From Empedobacter falsenii (GTDB taxonomy: Bacteria; Bacteroidota; Bacteroidia; Flavobacteriales; Weeksellaceae): 64,000 nucleotides of DNA. The notes beneath the pieces were generated by a model. That model did not search any database and was not told where the DNA came from. It saw only the letters and a list, made by a program, of their open reading frames with translations. Shown here in pieces: positions 53,012 through 61,360 of the stretch. Made by a program: the position numbers and the translations under genes. Position 1 is the stretch's first letter. Each line of letters opens with the position of its first letter. The stretch spans positions 1,155,876-1,219,875 of the forward strand of contig NZ_CP040908.1 in the NCBI RefSeq assembly GCF_013488205.1, read 5' to 3'.

Positions 53012-54082
53012 ATGAAGAAATTTACATGGCGAACCCATAAAACTGTGAAGGAAACACAGGATACTCTGACCATATACTTTGAAACCGATCAACAACAATT
53101 TTCCTACTTGCCTGGTCAGTATCTAAACATCAGATGCAACATAGATGGAGAGATGGTAATTCGCTCGTATTCATTTAGTTCCAAACCCTCAGATCCTAAT
53201 CCAGCTATTACTGTAAAAAGAGTAACTGGAGGAAAAATGAGTAACTATATTTTTGAAAATGCAGACCAAATAGAAATATGGGAAATTGAAGCACCGTTTG
53301 GGAATTTTGTTTTGGAAGATACAATAGCTGGACAATCCAAAATAGTTCTTTTGGCCGGTGGTAGCGGTATCGCACCTTTATTCTCTATGCTCAATAGTAT
53401 TGATAGTAGTCGTCAAATTCCCTTACTGATATACAGTAATAAAACGCCAAGTGAAACTATTTTTTATAATGAACTGGAAACTTTAGAGATAAATGAAAGT
53501 CTCGAAATATGCTATTCCTTTACTTCCCCCGAATTTATCTCTACTAAAATCAATCATATTGCAGGACGATTCTCTCTATTGGTACTTCGTTCCATAATCA
53601 AACGACTTGTTCCTGAAATAAACGATGCCCATTACTACATTTGTGGACCTACCGGCTTAATGGATTTATATAAAAATGCCTTAACAGGATTGAATATTCC
53701 AGAAGAAAATATTCATTTGGAATATTTCGACCCAGTTCCAGTTGATGTGGGAGATTTGGAAACTGACGGTGTTGTAAAAGATGTGATTGTAAATTACTAT
53801 GAGGACTACTACGAGAATGATGAAAAGCAGACCTATGAATGCACATCACTCATTGAGGTGCAGCCGAAGCAATCTCTTTTGGATGCAATGAAAGAGCATC
53901 ATATCAAAGTAGCGAGTTCCTGCAAAAACGGAACCTGTGGGGCTTGTTGGGCAGTAAAAACAGATGGCGAAGTACGGATGCTCCATAATGGGGCTCTGAC
54001 AGAACAGGATATTGCCGAGGGAATAATTTTATTGTGCCAAAGCTATCCGACAAATGCGGATGTATGTGTAACTGTATCGTGA
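53012..54082 (+). CDS. Ferredoxin-NAD(P)H reductase with C-terminal [2Fe-2S] domain
   Basis: 356 residues. FAD domain (RSYSFSS), NAD(P) domain (LLAGGSGIAPLFSML, YICGPTGLM) and a C-terminal plant-type ferredoxin with SSCKNGTCGACWAV and a later LCQSY Cys. This is the reductase layout of PaaE, Hmp-type and ring-hydroxylating systems. It could feed electrons to an oxygenase, but none is in the window; the neighbouring KstD/OYE cluster suggests a catabolic context. Confidence 0.87.
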   Translation: MKKFTWRTHKTVKETQDTLTIYFETDQQQFSYLPGQYLNIRCNIDGEMVIRSYSFSSKPSDPNPAITVKRVTGGKMSNYIFENADQIEIWEIEAPFGNFVLEDTIAGQSKIVLLAGGSGIAPLFSMLNSIDSSRQIPLLIYSNKTPSETIFYNELETLEINESLEICYSFTSPEFISTKINHIAGRFSLLVLRSIIKRLVPEINDAHYYICGPTGLMDLYKNALTGLNIPEENIHLEYFDPVPVDVGDLETDGVVKDVIVNYYEDYYENDEKQTYECTSLIEVQPKQSLLDAMKEHHIKVASSCKNGTCGACWAVKTDGEVRMLHNGALTEQDIAEGIILLCQSYPTNADVCVTVS

Positions 54083-54178
54083 ATAAGAAAAACGATATTG
54101 ATTAAATAATATGCTGTTAAGCCTTTAATTTGATATTAAAATACTGACGACATATCGAAATAGCTAGAGATGTGCAAC

Positions 54179-54727
54179 TTACTCTTTTGTAACTACTTTA
54201 ATTCCGTTCATAAGCAATTCTAATGTTCGCTCAATGGCAGATTGACCAGACATCTGAACATATGCAACTGCGCCACCTACCATTGATATTAATATCAGTA
54301 AATCTTTTTCACAACAAAAGTCATCTCGTAATAAGTTGCTATTTTTTGCGAGTTGAATTGGTTTTTCGAAAATCTCAAACAATCTGGAAGAAGTCAAGGT
54401 TTGTTCCTGTCCGTTGATATAAGGTAAAAAGTTATGATATTCCACCCGTTGTATCAATACCTTTTTTAACAACAGATAGAATCCATTTTTGTTTTCTTGC
54501 AATGCTTTAGCGTATAAATCAAGTTGATCTAGATTGTAATGAAATACTGCCGACACAAGAGCTTCCCGATCCGGAAAATGACGATAAAAAGTCATTCTGG
54601 AAACATCAGATTCTTTGGCAATTTCAGTCAATGGAATATCTATTCCTTTCTCCATGAATAGATTCAAAGCAGTTTTTACAATTTTTACTTTATTTTGAAC
54701 AGAATCGGATCTAGCTTTCAAATTCAT
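54179..54727 (-). CDS. TetR family repressor
   Basis: 182 residues with an N-terminal helix-turn-helix (IPLTEIAKESDVSRMTFYRHF) and a helical ligand domain. Divergent from the OYE-KstD-SDR operon, with a perfect inverted repeat between them, so it probably represses both itself and that operon. Ligand unknown, likely the pathway substrate. Confidence 0.85.
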   Translation of the reverse strand: MNLKARSDSVQNKVKIVKTALNLFMEKGIDIPLTEIAKESDVSRMTFYRHFPDREALVSAVFHYNLDQLDLYAKALQENKNGFYLLLKKVLIQRVEYHNFLPYINGQEQTLTSSRLFEIFEKPIQLAKNSNLLRDDFCCEKDLLILISMVGGAVAYVQMSGQSAIERTLELLMNGIKVVTKE

Positions 54728-54764
54728 ATAATGATTTTAATTGGTGCAAAATTAATAATTTTTT

Positions 54765-54787
54765 AAATGTTACACTATGTAACATTT
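54765..54787. promoter_or_regulatory. TetR operator in the divergent intergenic region
   Basis: AAATGTTAC (54765-54773) and GTAACATTT (54779-54787) form perfect 9-bp arms with a 5-bp spacer, typical of TetR operators. TATCTTTG at 54802-54809 is a perfect -7 element for the OYE gene, 27 bp before its ATG. Confidence 0.7.
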
Positions 54788-54835
54788 ATTTGTTATTTGT
54801 TTATCTTTGATAAGAAACAATAACTTCAATATCCT

Positions 54836-56044
54836 ATGAATGCAATTAATCCTGATAAAGTATTTTCACCCGCAAAATTAGGACCCATTACTCTTCCGAA
54901 TCGGGTTATAAAAGCGGCAACCAGTGAAGGCAGAAGCCCTGACGGAAAAGTTACACAATCATTAATAGACTTTCATGAGGGCTTTATAAAAGGAGGGGTT
55001 GGTATGACAACTATTGCCTACTGCGCTATTTCCGCAGAAGGTTTTGCAGCACCGGGAGAAATTTTGATGGTTCGTGAAAATATTTCAGGCCTCAAACAAT
55101 TTACACAGGCGATGCATAAGGCTGGCGGAAAAGCCTCCGCACAGTTAGGGCATGCCGGTCCCGTAGCCACCAAACAAATCACAGGTGTACAACCAATTGC
55201 TCCGTCAAGGTTTAGAAGTCCTTCTAGTTTTCAGGTTTGTCGTGAAATCGGCCGAGAGGAAATGAAAACCATTATCAGGCAATTTGCGGATGCCGCAGAA
55301 GTTGCTGCCGATGCCAATTTTGATGCGATCGAACTTCATTTTGGGCATTTGTATCTGGTATCTTCTTTTTTCAGTCCTTGGATCAACAAAAGAAAAGATG
55401 AATATGGCGGTTCTATTGAAAATCGTACACGTTTTGCAAAAGAAATCCTTCTTGCCGTAAAAGAAAGGGTGAAAGACCGTTTGGCAATTATTGTTAAAAT
55501 GTCTATGGATGATGGTATTAAAAACTCAATCTGGTTAGATGAGTCCACACAAACAGCAAGAATTCTGGACGAAACAGGCGCTGTTGATGCGTTTGAGTTA
55601 ACGATGGGATCTTCGGTAAAAAATCAAATGTATCTGTTCAGAGGTGAAACTGATTTAGAGGGCATGTCAAAAACACAGAAAGGAATTTTCAGATTGGGGG
55701 TAAAATGGTTTGGAAAATTAGTGTTAGGTGAATACCCGTACGAACATCTTTATATGCTTAAATCGGCTCGGCAATTCCAGACAGTAGTGAAAAAAGCTCA
55801 ACTGATTTTGTTGGGAGGAATTAATGATTATGTGCATTTGCAAACGGCTATGCAGGAAGGTTTTGACTTTGTTGCGATGGGAAGGGCATTACTTCGCGAG
55901 CCCGATATCATCAATAAATTAAAAGATAATCCGTTGGGAAGAGGAAGATGTATTCAATGCAATAAATGTATGTCTACTGTTTTTCAGACAACCAACTGTG
56001 TTTTTATACCCGAATACGCTACTTCGTCTAAACTACCTGTATAA
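54836..56044 (+). CDS. Old yellow enzyme family NADH:flavin oxidoreductase
   Basis: 402 residues, TIM-barrel FMN enzyme. It opens VFSPAKLGPITLPNRVIKAAT, as in OYE-like reductases, and carries EGRSP near the FMN site and GGINDYVH in the barrel. The C-terminal CIQCNKCM resembles the Cys cluster of 2,4-dienoyl-CoA reductase-type members, though the second domain of those is absent. It reduces an activated C=C bond. First gene of a three-gene operon. Confidence 0.87.
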   Translation: MNAINPDKVFSPAKLGPITLPNRVIKAATSEGRSPDGKVTQSLIDFHEGFIKGGVGMTTIAYCAISAEGFAAPGEILMVRENISGLKQFTQAMHKAGGKASAQLGHAGPVATKQITGVQPIAPSRFRSPSSFQVCREIGREEMKTIIRQFADAAEVAADANFDAIELHFGHLYLVSSFFSPWINKRKDEYGGSIENRTRFAKEILLAVKERVKDRLAIIVKMSMDDGIKNSIWLDESTQTARILDETGAVDAFELTMGSSVKNQMYLFRGETDLEGMSKTQKGIFRLGVKWFGKLVLGEYPYEHLYMLKSARQFQTVVKKAQLILLGGINDYVHLQTAMQEGFDFVAMGRALLREPDIINKLKDNPLGRGRCIQCNKCMSTVFQTTNCVFIPEYATSSKLPV

Positions 56045-56067
56045 ATTATAATTAAAAAAGACTGAAT

Positions 56068-57759
56068 ATGAGCAAGAAAGAAATAATCCCGGGGCCAACA
56101 GCCACAGATATTACCGTAGATTTGGTAGTTGTAGGTTCGGGAACCGGTATGGCAGCTGCACTAGCAGCCCATGAATTAGGATTAAAAGTATTAGTTATCG
56201 AAAAAACAGCTTTGGTTGGTGGCTCTACTGCACGCTCCGGTGGTGCATTTTGGATACCGGCAAATCCTGTTTTGAAACAAGATGGTTCCGATGATACATT
56301 GAAAGATGGAGAAACATATTTAACGAATTTAGTTGGAGATAATGCTCCTAAATCCCGTTGGGAAAACTTCTTGCAAAATGGTTCAGCAGCAGTAGAAATG
56401 TTGGAGAGAACCACGCCTATGAAATTCTTTTGGGCAAAAGGATATTCAGATTATTTTCCAGAAGTTGTAGGTGGTAAAGTCTTAGGAAGAACCTGCGAAT
56501 GTCGTCCTTTCAATATGAACTTATTAGGAAAAGACACAGCAAGGTTTCGCCCCGGTCAACTTGAGGCACCTGTACCAGTTCCAGTGACAGGTTACGATTA
56601 CAAATGGCTCAACTTAATGACAAAAACACCATTTAAGTCTATACCGATTATGCTGAAAAGAGGAATTCAGGGAATTGGCGGATTGTTGATTGGAAAACGA
56701 TTAGTTGGTGGTGGTCAGGCACTGGCTTCAGGGATGTTTGCTGGTTTGCTTCGGTCAGGTGTACCGGTTTGGACCAATACTTCAATTACAGAATTATTGT
56801 TTGATGGTGATAAAGTAACTGGAATAAAAGCGGTTCAAAACGGAAAATTGGTTCAGATAAATGCGAAGAAAGGTGTGGTTTTGGCAGGAGGCGGATTTGA
56901 TCATAATATGCTAATGCGCCACCAATACCAATCTCCCTCTTTAAAAAATGTAAGTTTAGGTAGCGAAGGCAATACAGGTGATACCATTCTGTTAGGAGAA
57001 AAGATTGGAGCAGAAATTACCAATATGACTTCAACATGGTGGTTTCCTGCTATAGCTCCATTAACAGAAGAAGGCGAACCACAAGTATTATTGGCAGAGC
57101 GTTCGCTTCCGGGATCATTTTTGGTAAACTATACGGGAAAAAGGTTTATAAACGAAGCGGTGGATTATATGAGTTTTGGACAAATCGTTTTAGAACAGGA
57201 AAAGTATGGAACGCCTATAAAAGATATGTGGTTGATTTTTGATCAGAACTACAGAAATAGTTATCTGCTTGCCGGCACACTTTTTCCGGGAATGAAAATT
57301 CCACAAGAGTGGTTTGATGCAAAAATTGCTTTTACGGCTGAAAATGCATCTGAACTGGCTCAAAAAGTGGGATTACCTGTCGAAGCGTTTACGGAAACAT
57401 TTGGCAGGTTCAACACCATTGCAGCTACAGGAAAAGATACCGATTTTGGAAAAGGCAACAGCGCTTACGACCGTTATTATGGAGATCCAACACAAATGCC
57501 TAATAATTGTCTTCGACCGCTTTCTGGAAAATTATATGCGGTAAAAATCGTTTTATCAGACTTGGGAACATGCGGTGGAATGATGACAAACGAACATGGA
57601 CAAGTATTGAAAACCAATCAGGCCGCTTTCCAGGGCTTGTACGCTTTGGGAAATAATGCCTCAAATATTTTTGGAAATAAATATCCCGGAGCTGGCGGAA
57701 CCATCGGGCAGGGATTGGTATTTGGTTATATTATAGCACATCACGCAGCAAAAAAATAA
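56068..57759 (+). CDS. FAD-dependent 3-ketosteroid dehydrogenase-like protein
   Basis: 563 residues. An FAD-binding GSGTG at 23-27 with IEKTALVGGSTARSGG, and a C-terminal YPGAGGTIGQGLVFGYIIAHHAA, match the KstD/FRD-type flavoprotein family. KstD introduces a C1-C2 double bond into 3-ketosteroids. Substrate here is not proven; the neighbours (OYE and SDR) also act on ketones and enones. Starts 24 bp after the OYE stop. Confidence 0.83.
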   Translation: MSKKEIIPGPTATDITVDLVVVGSGTGMAAALAAHELGLKVLVIEKTALVGGSTARSGGAFWIPANPVLKQDGSDDTLKDGETYLTNLVGDNAPKSRWENFLQNGSAAVEMLERTTPMKFFWAKGYSDYFPEVVGGKVLGRTCECRPFNMNLLGKDTARFRPGQLEAPVPVPVTGYDYKWLNLMTKTPFKSIPIMLKRGIQGIGGLLIGKRLVGGGQALASGMFAGLLRSGVPVWTNTSITELLFDGDKVTGIKAVQNGKLVQINAKKGVVLAGGGFDHNMLMRHQYQSPSLKNVSLGSEGNTGDTILLGEKIGAEITNMTSTWWFPAIAPLTEEGEPQVLLAERSLPGSFLVNYTGKRFINEAVDYMSFGQIVLEQEKYGTPIKDMWLIFDQNYRNSYLLAGTLFPGMKIPQEWFDAKIAFTAENASELAQKVGLPVEAFTETFGRFNTIAATGKDTDFGKGNSAYDRYYGDPTQMPNNCLRPLSGKLYAVKIVLSDLGTCGGMMTNEHGQVLKTNQAAFQGLYALGNNASNIFGNKYPGAGGTIGQGLVFGYIIAHHAAKK

Positions 57760-57767
57760 TAAGATAT

Positions 57768-58517
57768 ATGAGACTAAATAATAAGGTAGCAATAATAACT
57801 GGGGCAGCTTCCGGAATGGGGGAAGCTATGGCTTATTCTTTTGCCAAAGAAGGAGCAAAAGTAGTAGCGACCGATATTCAAAAAGATAAATTAGAAACTA
57901 TTGTACAAAAAATCAAATCAGATGGTGGTGATGCCATTGCTCTAGTACATAACGTATCAAAACGGGAAGACTGGTTTGAAAAAGTACTTCCAGAAACAAT
58001 CAGCGTTTTTGGAAAACTGGATATTTTAATCAATAATGCTGGGATTTCAGTGGCAGTTCCTTTTGAAGATCAAACCGAAGACACCTGGAAAAAAGCATAT
58101 GACATCAACATAAACAGCGTGATGCTGGGAATGCAGGCCGCACTACCACACCTGAAAGAAAGAGGTGGGAGTATCGTGAATATTTCTTCGATTGCCGCTT
58201 TAACTGGAATGTCAGGCCCCGGAGTTTATACGGCTTCCAAAGGAGGGGTTTCAGCCATTACCAGAGCGGCTGCAGTAGATTTCGGACCTTTTGGAATTAG
58301 GGTAAATGCCATTAATCCGGGCTATATCTTAACACCTATGAGCGAGGCATTTTTGAATAGTCCAGACTATCAAGCCTATTTTCTAGGAATTATTCCTATG
58401 AAAAAATTGGGAATGGCTGAAGATATTTCGAATGCCGCATTATTCTTGGCATCAGATGAAGCAAAATACATTACAGGGGTAAATTTACCCGTAGATGGTG
58501 GAACAACAGTCAAATAA
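57768..58517 (+). CDS. Short-chain dehydrogenase/reductase
   Basis: 249 residues, classical SDR. Cofactor loop TGAASGMGE at 11-19, NNAG, catalytic Y154 and K158 (YTASK) and a Ser about 14 residues before. It oxidises or reduces a secondary alcohol/ketone with NAD(P). Starts 8 bp after the KstD-like stop, so same operon. Confidence 0.9.
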   Translation: MRLNNKVAIITGAASGMGEAMAYSFAKEGAKVVATDIQKDKLETIVQKIKSDGGDAIALVHNVSKREDWFEKVLPETISVFGKLDILINNAGISVAVPFEDQTEDTWKKAYDININSVMLGMQAALPHLKERGGSIVNISSIAALTGMSGPGVYTASKGGVSAITRAAAVDFGPFGIRVNAINPGYILTPMSEAFLNSPDYQAYFLGIIPMKKLGMAEDISNAALFLASDEAKYITGVNLPVDGGTTVK

Positions 58518-58541
58518 TAAACCCCATTTATGTATTTTCAC

Positions 58542-58575
58542 AAGCCAAGTTACTACAAATTAACCTGGCTTTCTT
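58542..58575 (+). terminator. Terminator of the OYE-KstD-SDR operon
   Basis: AAGCCA-A-GTT (58542-58551) pairs with AAC-C-TGGCTT (58562-58571), one mismatch, then TTCTT. It lies 24 bp after the SDR stop. Confidence 0.55.
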
Positions 58576-58685
58576 ATATCCTCATTAATCAAAAAGTTAT
58601 GCTAATGTATTGTTTTTGAAACGTGAACATAATTTCCTCTAATAACTTTCTCTTAAGTACTTAAATTTAATTGAAAATACAATTT

Positions 58686-58997
58686 CTACTCATTTTTAAG
58701 GGATAATTTCCTAAGCATCGCAGCACTCATTCCATCTGTATAAGCACCGTAAGCAGTGACCAAAATTCCCTTTAAGCCATCTTTTGAGGCTATTCCATAA
58801 ACAGTAGATTCATCACTGGGGTTGCTATCTCCCTCATATCGGTAGACTTGCTCAATTTCAAAGTCATCAATAGTATATTTATTGTTGCCACAAATTAAGC
58901 AGTTGTCTTCAAGATTAAAATCTACATCGTAACCTTCCTTGCGAAGATTTTCAATCGCTACCAACACTGTGGCATATTTGTACATTACATTTGTCAT
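58686..58997 (-). CDS. Small conserved Bacteroidota protein, often misnamed PRPP synthetase
   Basis: 103 residues: FNLEDNCLICGNNKYTIDDFEIEQVYRYEGDSNP followed by a C-terminal region with YGAYTDGMS. This matches a family of ~100-residue proteins carried under the name phosphoribosylpyrophosphate synthetase although it has none of that enzyme's motifs. Cytosolic, function unknown. Lies downstream of an IS3 OrfA-like gene on the same strand. Confidence 0.7.
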   Translation of the reverse strand: MTNVMYKYATVLVAIENLRKEGYDVDFNLEDNCLICGNNKYTIDDFEIEQVYRYEGDSNPSDESTVYGIASKDGLKGILVTAYGAYTDGMSAAMLRKLSLKNE

Positions 58998-59039
58998 ATC
59001 ATAATATTATTAAGTTACTATTATCCTATCGCTGTACTT

Positions 59040-59306
59040 TTAGAAATCCTCCTGCAACAAATCTTTTAATTTTCGGTGTTGTACGGACAAGTCAGCATAC
59101 ATTATTTTTAATCGGCTATTTTCTTCGTTTAAATTTACCAATTCTAAAAGGATATCGGATCTTAAATCCTTATATTTTGATTTCAATTCAAAAATATTTG
59201 TACCATATATACCATATTTCTCAAAAAGTTCCAGACCGGTTTTACCTGCGTTATAATCTTTCAATATATCTAAAACTGGATGTTCGTTTATTTCTTTACT
59301 ATTCAT
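59040..59306 (-). CDS. Solo IS3 OrfA-like DNA-binding protein
   Basis: 88 residues. A helix-turn-helix-like half (AGKTGLELFEKYGIYGTNIF) is followed by a leucine-zipper-like NEENSRLKIMYADLSVQHRKLKDLL, as in OrfA of IS3-family elements. No OrfB, frameshift window or terminal inverted repeats are seen, so it is a remnant or domesticated protein rather than a live transposon. Confidence 0.5.
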   Translation of the reverse strand: MNSKEINEHPVLDILKDYNAGKTGLELFEKYGIYGTNIFELKSKYKDLRSDILLELVNLNEENSRLKIMYADLSVQHRKLKDLLQEDF

Positions 59307-59410
59307 TTTAATGGATATTGTCTATTACAAAATTCGTTATGATTAATGGTACTGGATATATACTTTTCCTTGATTAGTTTATGATATTTAATGTTGTTGA
59401 ATATACTTTC

Positions 59411-59475
59411 TTAAAATATCACAAAAGAAAACCGAAATATCATAAAGTCTTATTTTTAGTAAATGCTGAATTTTG
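59411..59475 (+). promoter_or_regulatory. Copper-regulon promoter before the second HMA-AraC gene
   Basis: Two direct copies, AAATATCACAAAA (59414) and AAATATCATAAAG (59435), about two helical turns apart; GAATTTTG at 59468-59475, 54 bp from the first AAA and 25 bp before the ATG. Implies autoregulation. Confidence 0.6.
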
Positions 59476-59499
59476 TTTTTTAAATATAATATAGAGCTT

Positions 59500-60063
59500 A
59501 TGACACTGTTAATAAAAGGAATGGTGTGCAATAGATGTATGTATGTTCTTGAAAAAGAGTTAACTATTTTGGGTTTTGAAGTAGTGGATGTAAAACTAGG
59601 AGAAGCGATAATAAAAGATACAGTAGCTTTTTCGCAAAAACTGGGAGCAATCGAAGCGATGCTGAAAAGTAATGGCTTTGAATTAATGTATAATAAAAAC
59701 CAAAAAGCAATAAACAATATTAAAGAGTTGGTTGATAATGGTATTAATATGCAATTGGAAAGTGGAATACCTACAAAATTTACAGCTCTTATAAGTAATA
59801 AGTTAAACAAGAATTACGATACACTGAGTGCATTGTTTTCTTCAGAAGAAGGAATAACACTTGAAAAGTACATTATTCACTGTAAGATTGAAAAAGTAAA
59901 AGAACTTTTGATGAATACAGAAATGTCTTTGACCGAGATTGCTAATGTATTAGGTTATAGTAGTCAGGCATACCTTTCCAATCAATTGAAAAAGCATACA
60001 GGCTTTACATCAAGCTATTTTAAACAGCTAAAGGATAGGGATAATCAAACTTTGATTCTTTAA
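59500..60063 (+). CDS. AraC-type regulator with N-terminal HMA domain (paralogue)
   Basis: 187 residues from MTLLIKGMVCNRC; nine upstream codons in frame are excluded to match its paralogue. HMA-like domain with C10-N-R-C13, then the AraC DNA-binding half (LTEIANVLGYSSQAYLSNQLKKHTG). Like the protein at 44067, it combines a copper-type site with DNA binding. It precedes the RND efflux genes and carries the regulon box, so it may autoregulate and control the pump. Confidence 0.82.
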   Translation: MTLLIKGMVCNRCMYVLEKELTILGFEVVDVKLGEAIIKDTVAFSQKLGAIEAMLKSNGFELMYNKNQKAINNIKELVDNGINMQLESGIPTKFTALISNKLNKNYDTLSALFSSEEGITLEKYIIHCKIEKVKELLMNTEMSLTEIANVLGYSSQAYLSNQLKKHTGFTSSYFKQLKDRDNQTLIL

Positions 60064-60114
60064 ATCAAAAGACTGAATTATTCACGTCCTGTTATTTAAG
60101 TTAAATGTAACTGT

Positions 60115-60150
60115 GAAGAGCTACTGATCATTCAGTAGCTCTTCGTTTTA
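60115..60150 (+). terminator. Terminator after the HMA-AraC gene
   Basis: GAAGAGCTACTG (60115-60126) and CAGTAGCTCTTC (60133-60144), a perfect 12-bp stem, followed by GTTTTATG. Confidence 0.85.
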
Positions 60151-60174
60151 TGTCAATTATTACACCTTATGAAA

Positions 60175-60239
60175 AGTAAATTTCACAACTTTTAGCGGTC
60201 ATTTCGTATAGCTGTTTGTATGTTGTAAACCGACCTTTG
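60175..60239 (+). promoter_or_regulatory. Copper-regulon promoter before the RND efflux genes
   Basis: AGTAAATTTCACAACTT from 60175; GACCTTTG at 60232-60239, 54 bp from the box AAA. The second half-site is weak here. The ATG follows 45 bp after the -7 element. Confidence 0.55.
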
Positions 60240-60283
60240 TCCCTGAAATCTAAAGTTAAAATAAACGTAACAAAATAAATGTA

Positions 60284-61357
60284 ATGATGAAAACAGGTAA
60301 AATAGGTTTACTATTCCTTTTCCTAATAGGGATAGGTTTGATACAGAGTTGTAAACAAAAAGAAGAAAAACAATTAAAAGATGAGCCTCCGGTTGTAACA
60401 GTAGGTACGATCCAAAGTTCAGAAACAGAAGAATCTGTTGTTTATTCAGGTTCCATCGTTCCAGATAATATGACCACCGTGAGCTTCGCTGTTACCGGAA
60501 CAATCAATAATGTGAGTGTCAATGAAGGTCAAAAAGTTAGTAAAGGACAGTTTTTAGCAAGTATAGATGCTACAGAATATGAAGCGGCCTTGCAAATAGC
60601 CAATGCTACATTAGAACAGAGCGAGGATGCATTCAGAAGGTTTGATGAATTGTATAAAAAAGGAAGTTTTCCTGAAAAAGATTACATCGATATCAAAACT
60701 AAAGTTGCACAGGCACAGGCAAATAAAAAAATTAATAAAAAGCGTATTGCCGACAGCCGTTTAATGTCGCCTACTAATGGAATAATTACAGTTAAATCAG
60801 CTGAAATCGGAGGTATGGCAGCACCAGGAGTGCCGGCTTTTACAATTGTTAAAACAGATCTTGTATACGCTCAGTTTTCAGTACCGGAAAGCGAAATAGG
60901 AAACTTCAAACAAGGTATGCAGGTAGAAGTAAACATACCTACACTGCAACGCAATTTCACAGGTAAAATCACAATTATCAATCCTGTCGCTGATGAAATT
61001 TCCAAAGCATATACTTTAAAAGTACGTCTTGACAATTCTGGAGGTATTTTAATGCCTGGGATGATTAGCGAAGTATCTGCAGGTATTCCGGCTAAAGTTA
61101 AACAAGTGCGTGTACCACTTACAGCTATCATAAACAATGTTGATAAAATCCCTCATGTGTATGTGATAGACAAGAATAACAATGCAAAACTGACAAGAGT
61201 TACTGTGGGTAAAATTGCAGGCGATGAGGTTATAATAACCAACGGACTTGATGAAAATCAAACTATTATTCTTGCCGGACAAAACAATGTGAAAGAAGGA
61301 CAAAAAGTAAAAACTGAAACAGCCTCAGCGAAAGCGCCAACCGCAAAAACAGAATAA
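60284..61357 (+). CDS. RND efflux periplasmic adaptor (membrane fusion lipoprotein)
   Basis: 357 residues. Signal peptide with lipobox LIQSCKQ, lipoyl/barrel-sandwich parts (SVNEGQKVSKGQFLASID; SAEIGGMAAPGVPAFTIV) around a helical hairpin, then beta-barrel domains: the AcrA/MdtA type. It couples the inner-membrane pump to an outer-membrane channel. Next gene starts 3 bp later. ATG codons at 60284 and 60287 are both possible. Confidence 0.9.
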   Translation: MMKTGKIGLLFLFLIGIGLIQSCKQKEEKQLKDEPPVVTVGTIQSSETEESVVYSGSIVPDNMTTVSFAVTGTINNVSVNEGQKVSKGQFLASIDATEYEAALQIANATLEQSEDAFRRFDELYKKGSFPEKDYIDIKTKVAQAQANKKINKKRIADSRLMSPTNGIITVKSAEIGGMAAPGVPAFTIVKTDLVYAQFSVPESEIGNFKQGMQVEVNIPTLQRNFTGKITIINPVADEISKAYTLKVRLDNSGGILMPGMISEVSAGIPAKVKQVRVPLTAIINNVDKIPHVYVIDKNNNAKLTRVTVGKIAGDEVIITNGLDENQTIILAGQNNVKEGQKVKTETASAKAPTAKTE

Positions 61358-61360
61358 TTT

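Noticed and set aside
58686-58997. Phosphoribosylpyrophosphate synthetase
   Set aside because: Only about 100 residues with none of the PRPP-synthetase motifs; the name is a carried-over label.
59040-59306. Complete IS3-family insertion sequence
   Set aside because: Only an OrfA-like frame exists; no OrfB or terminal inverted repeats could be found.
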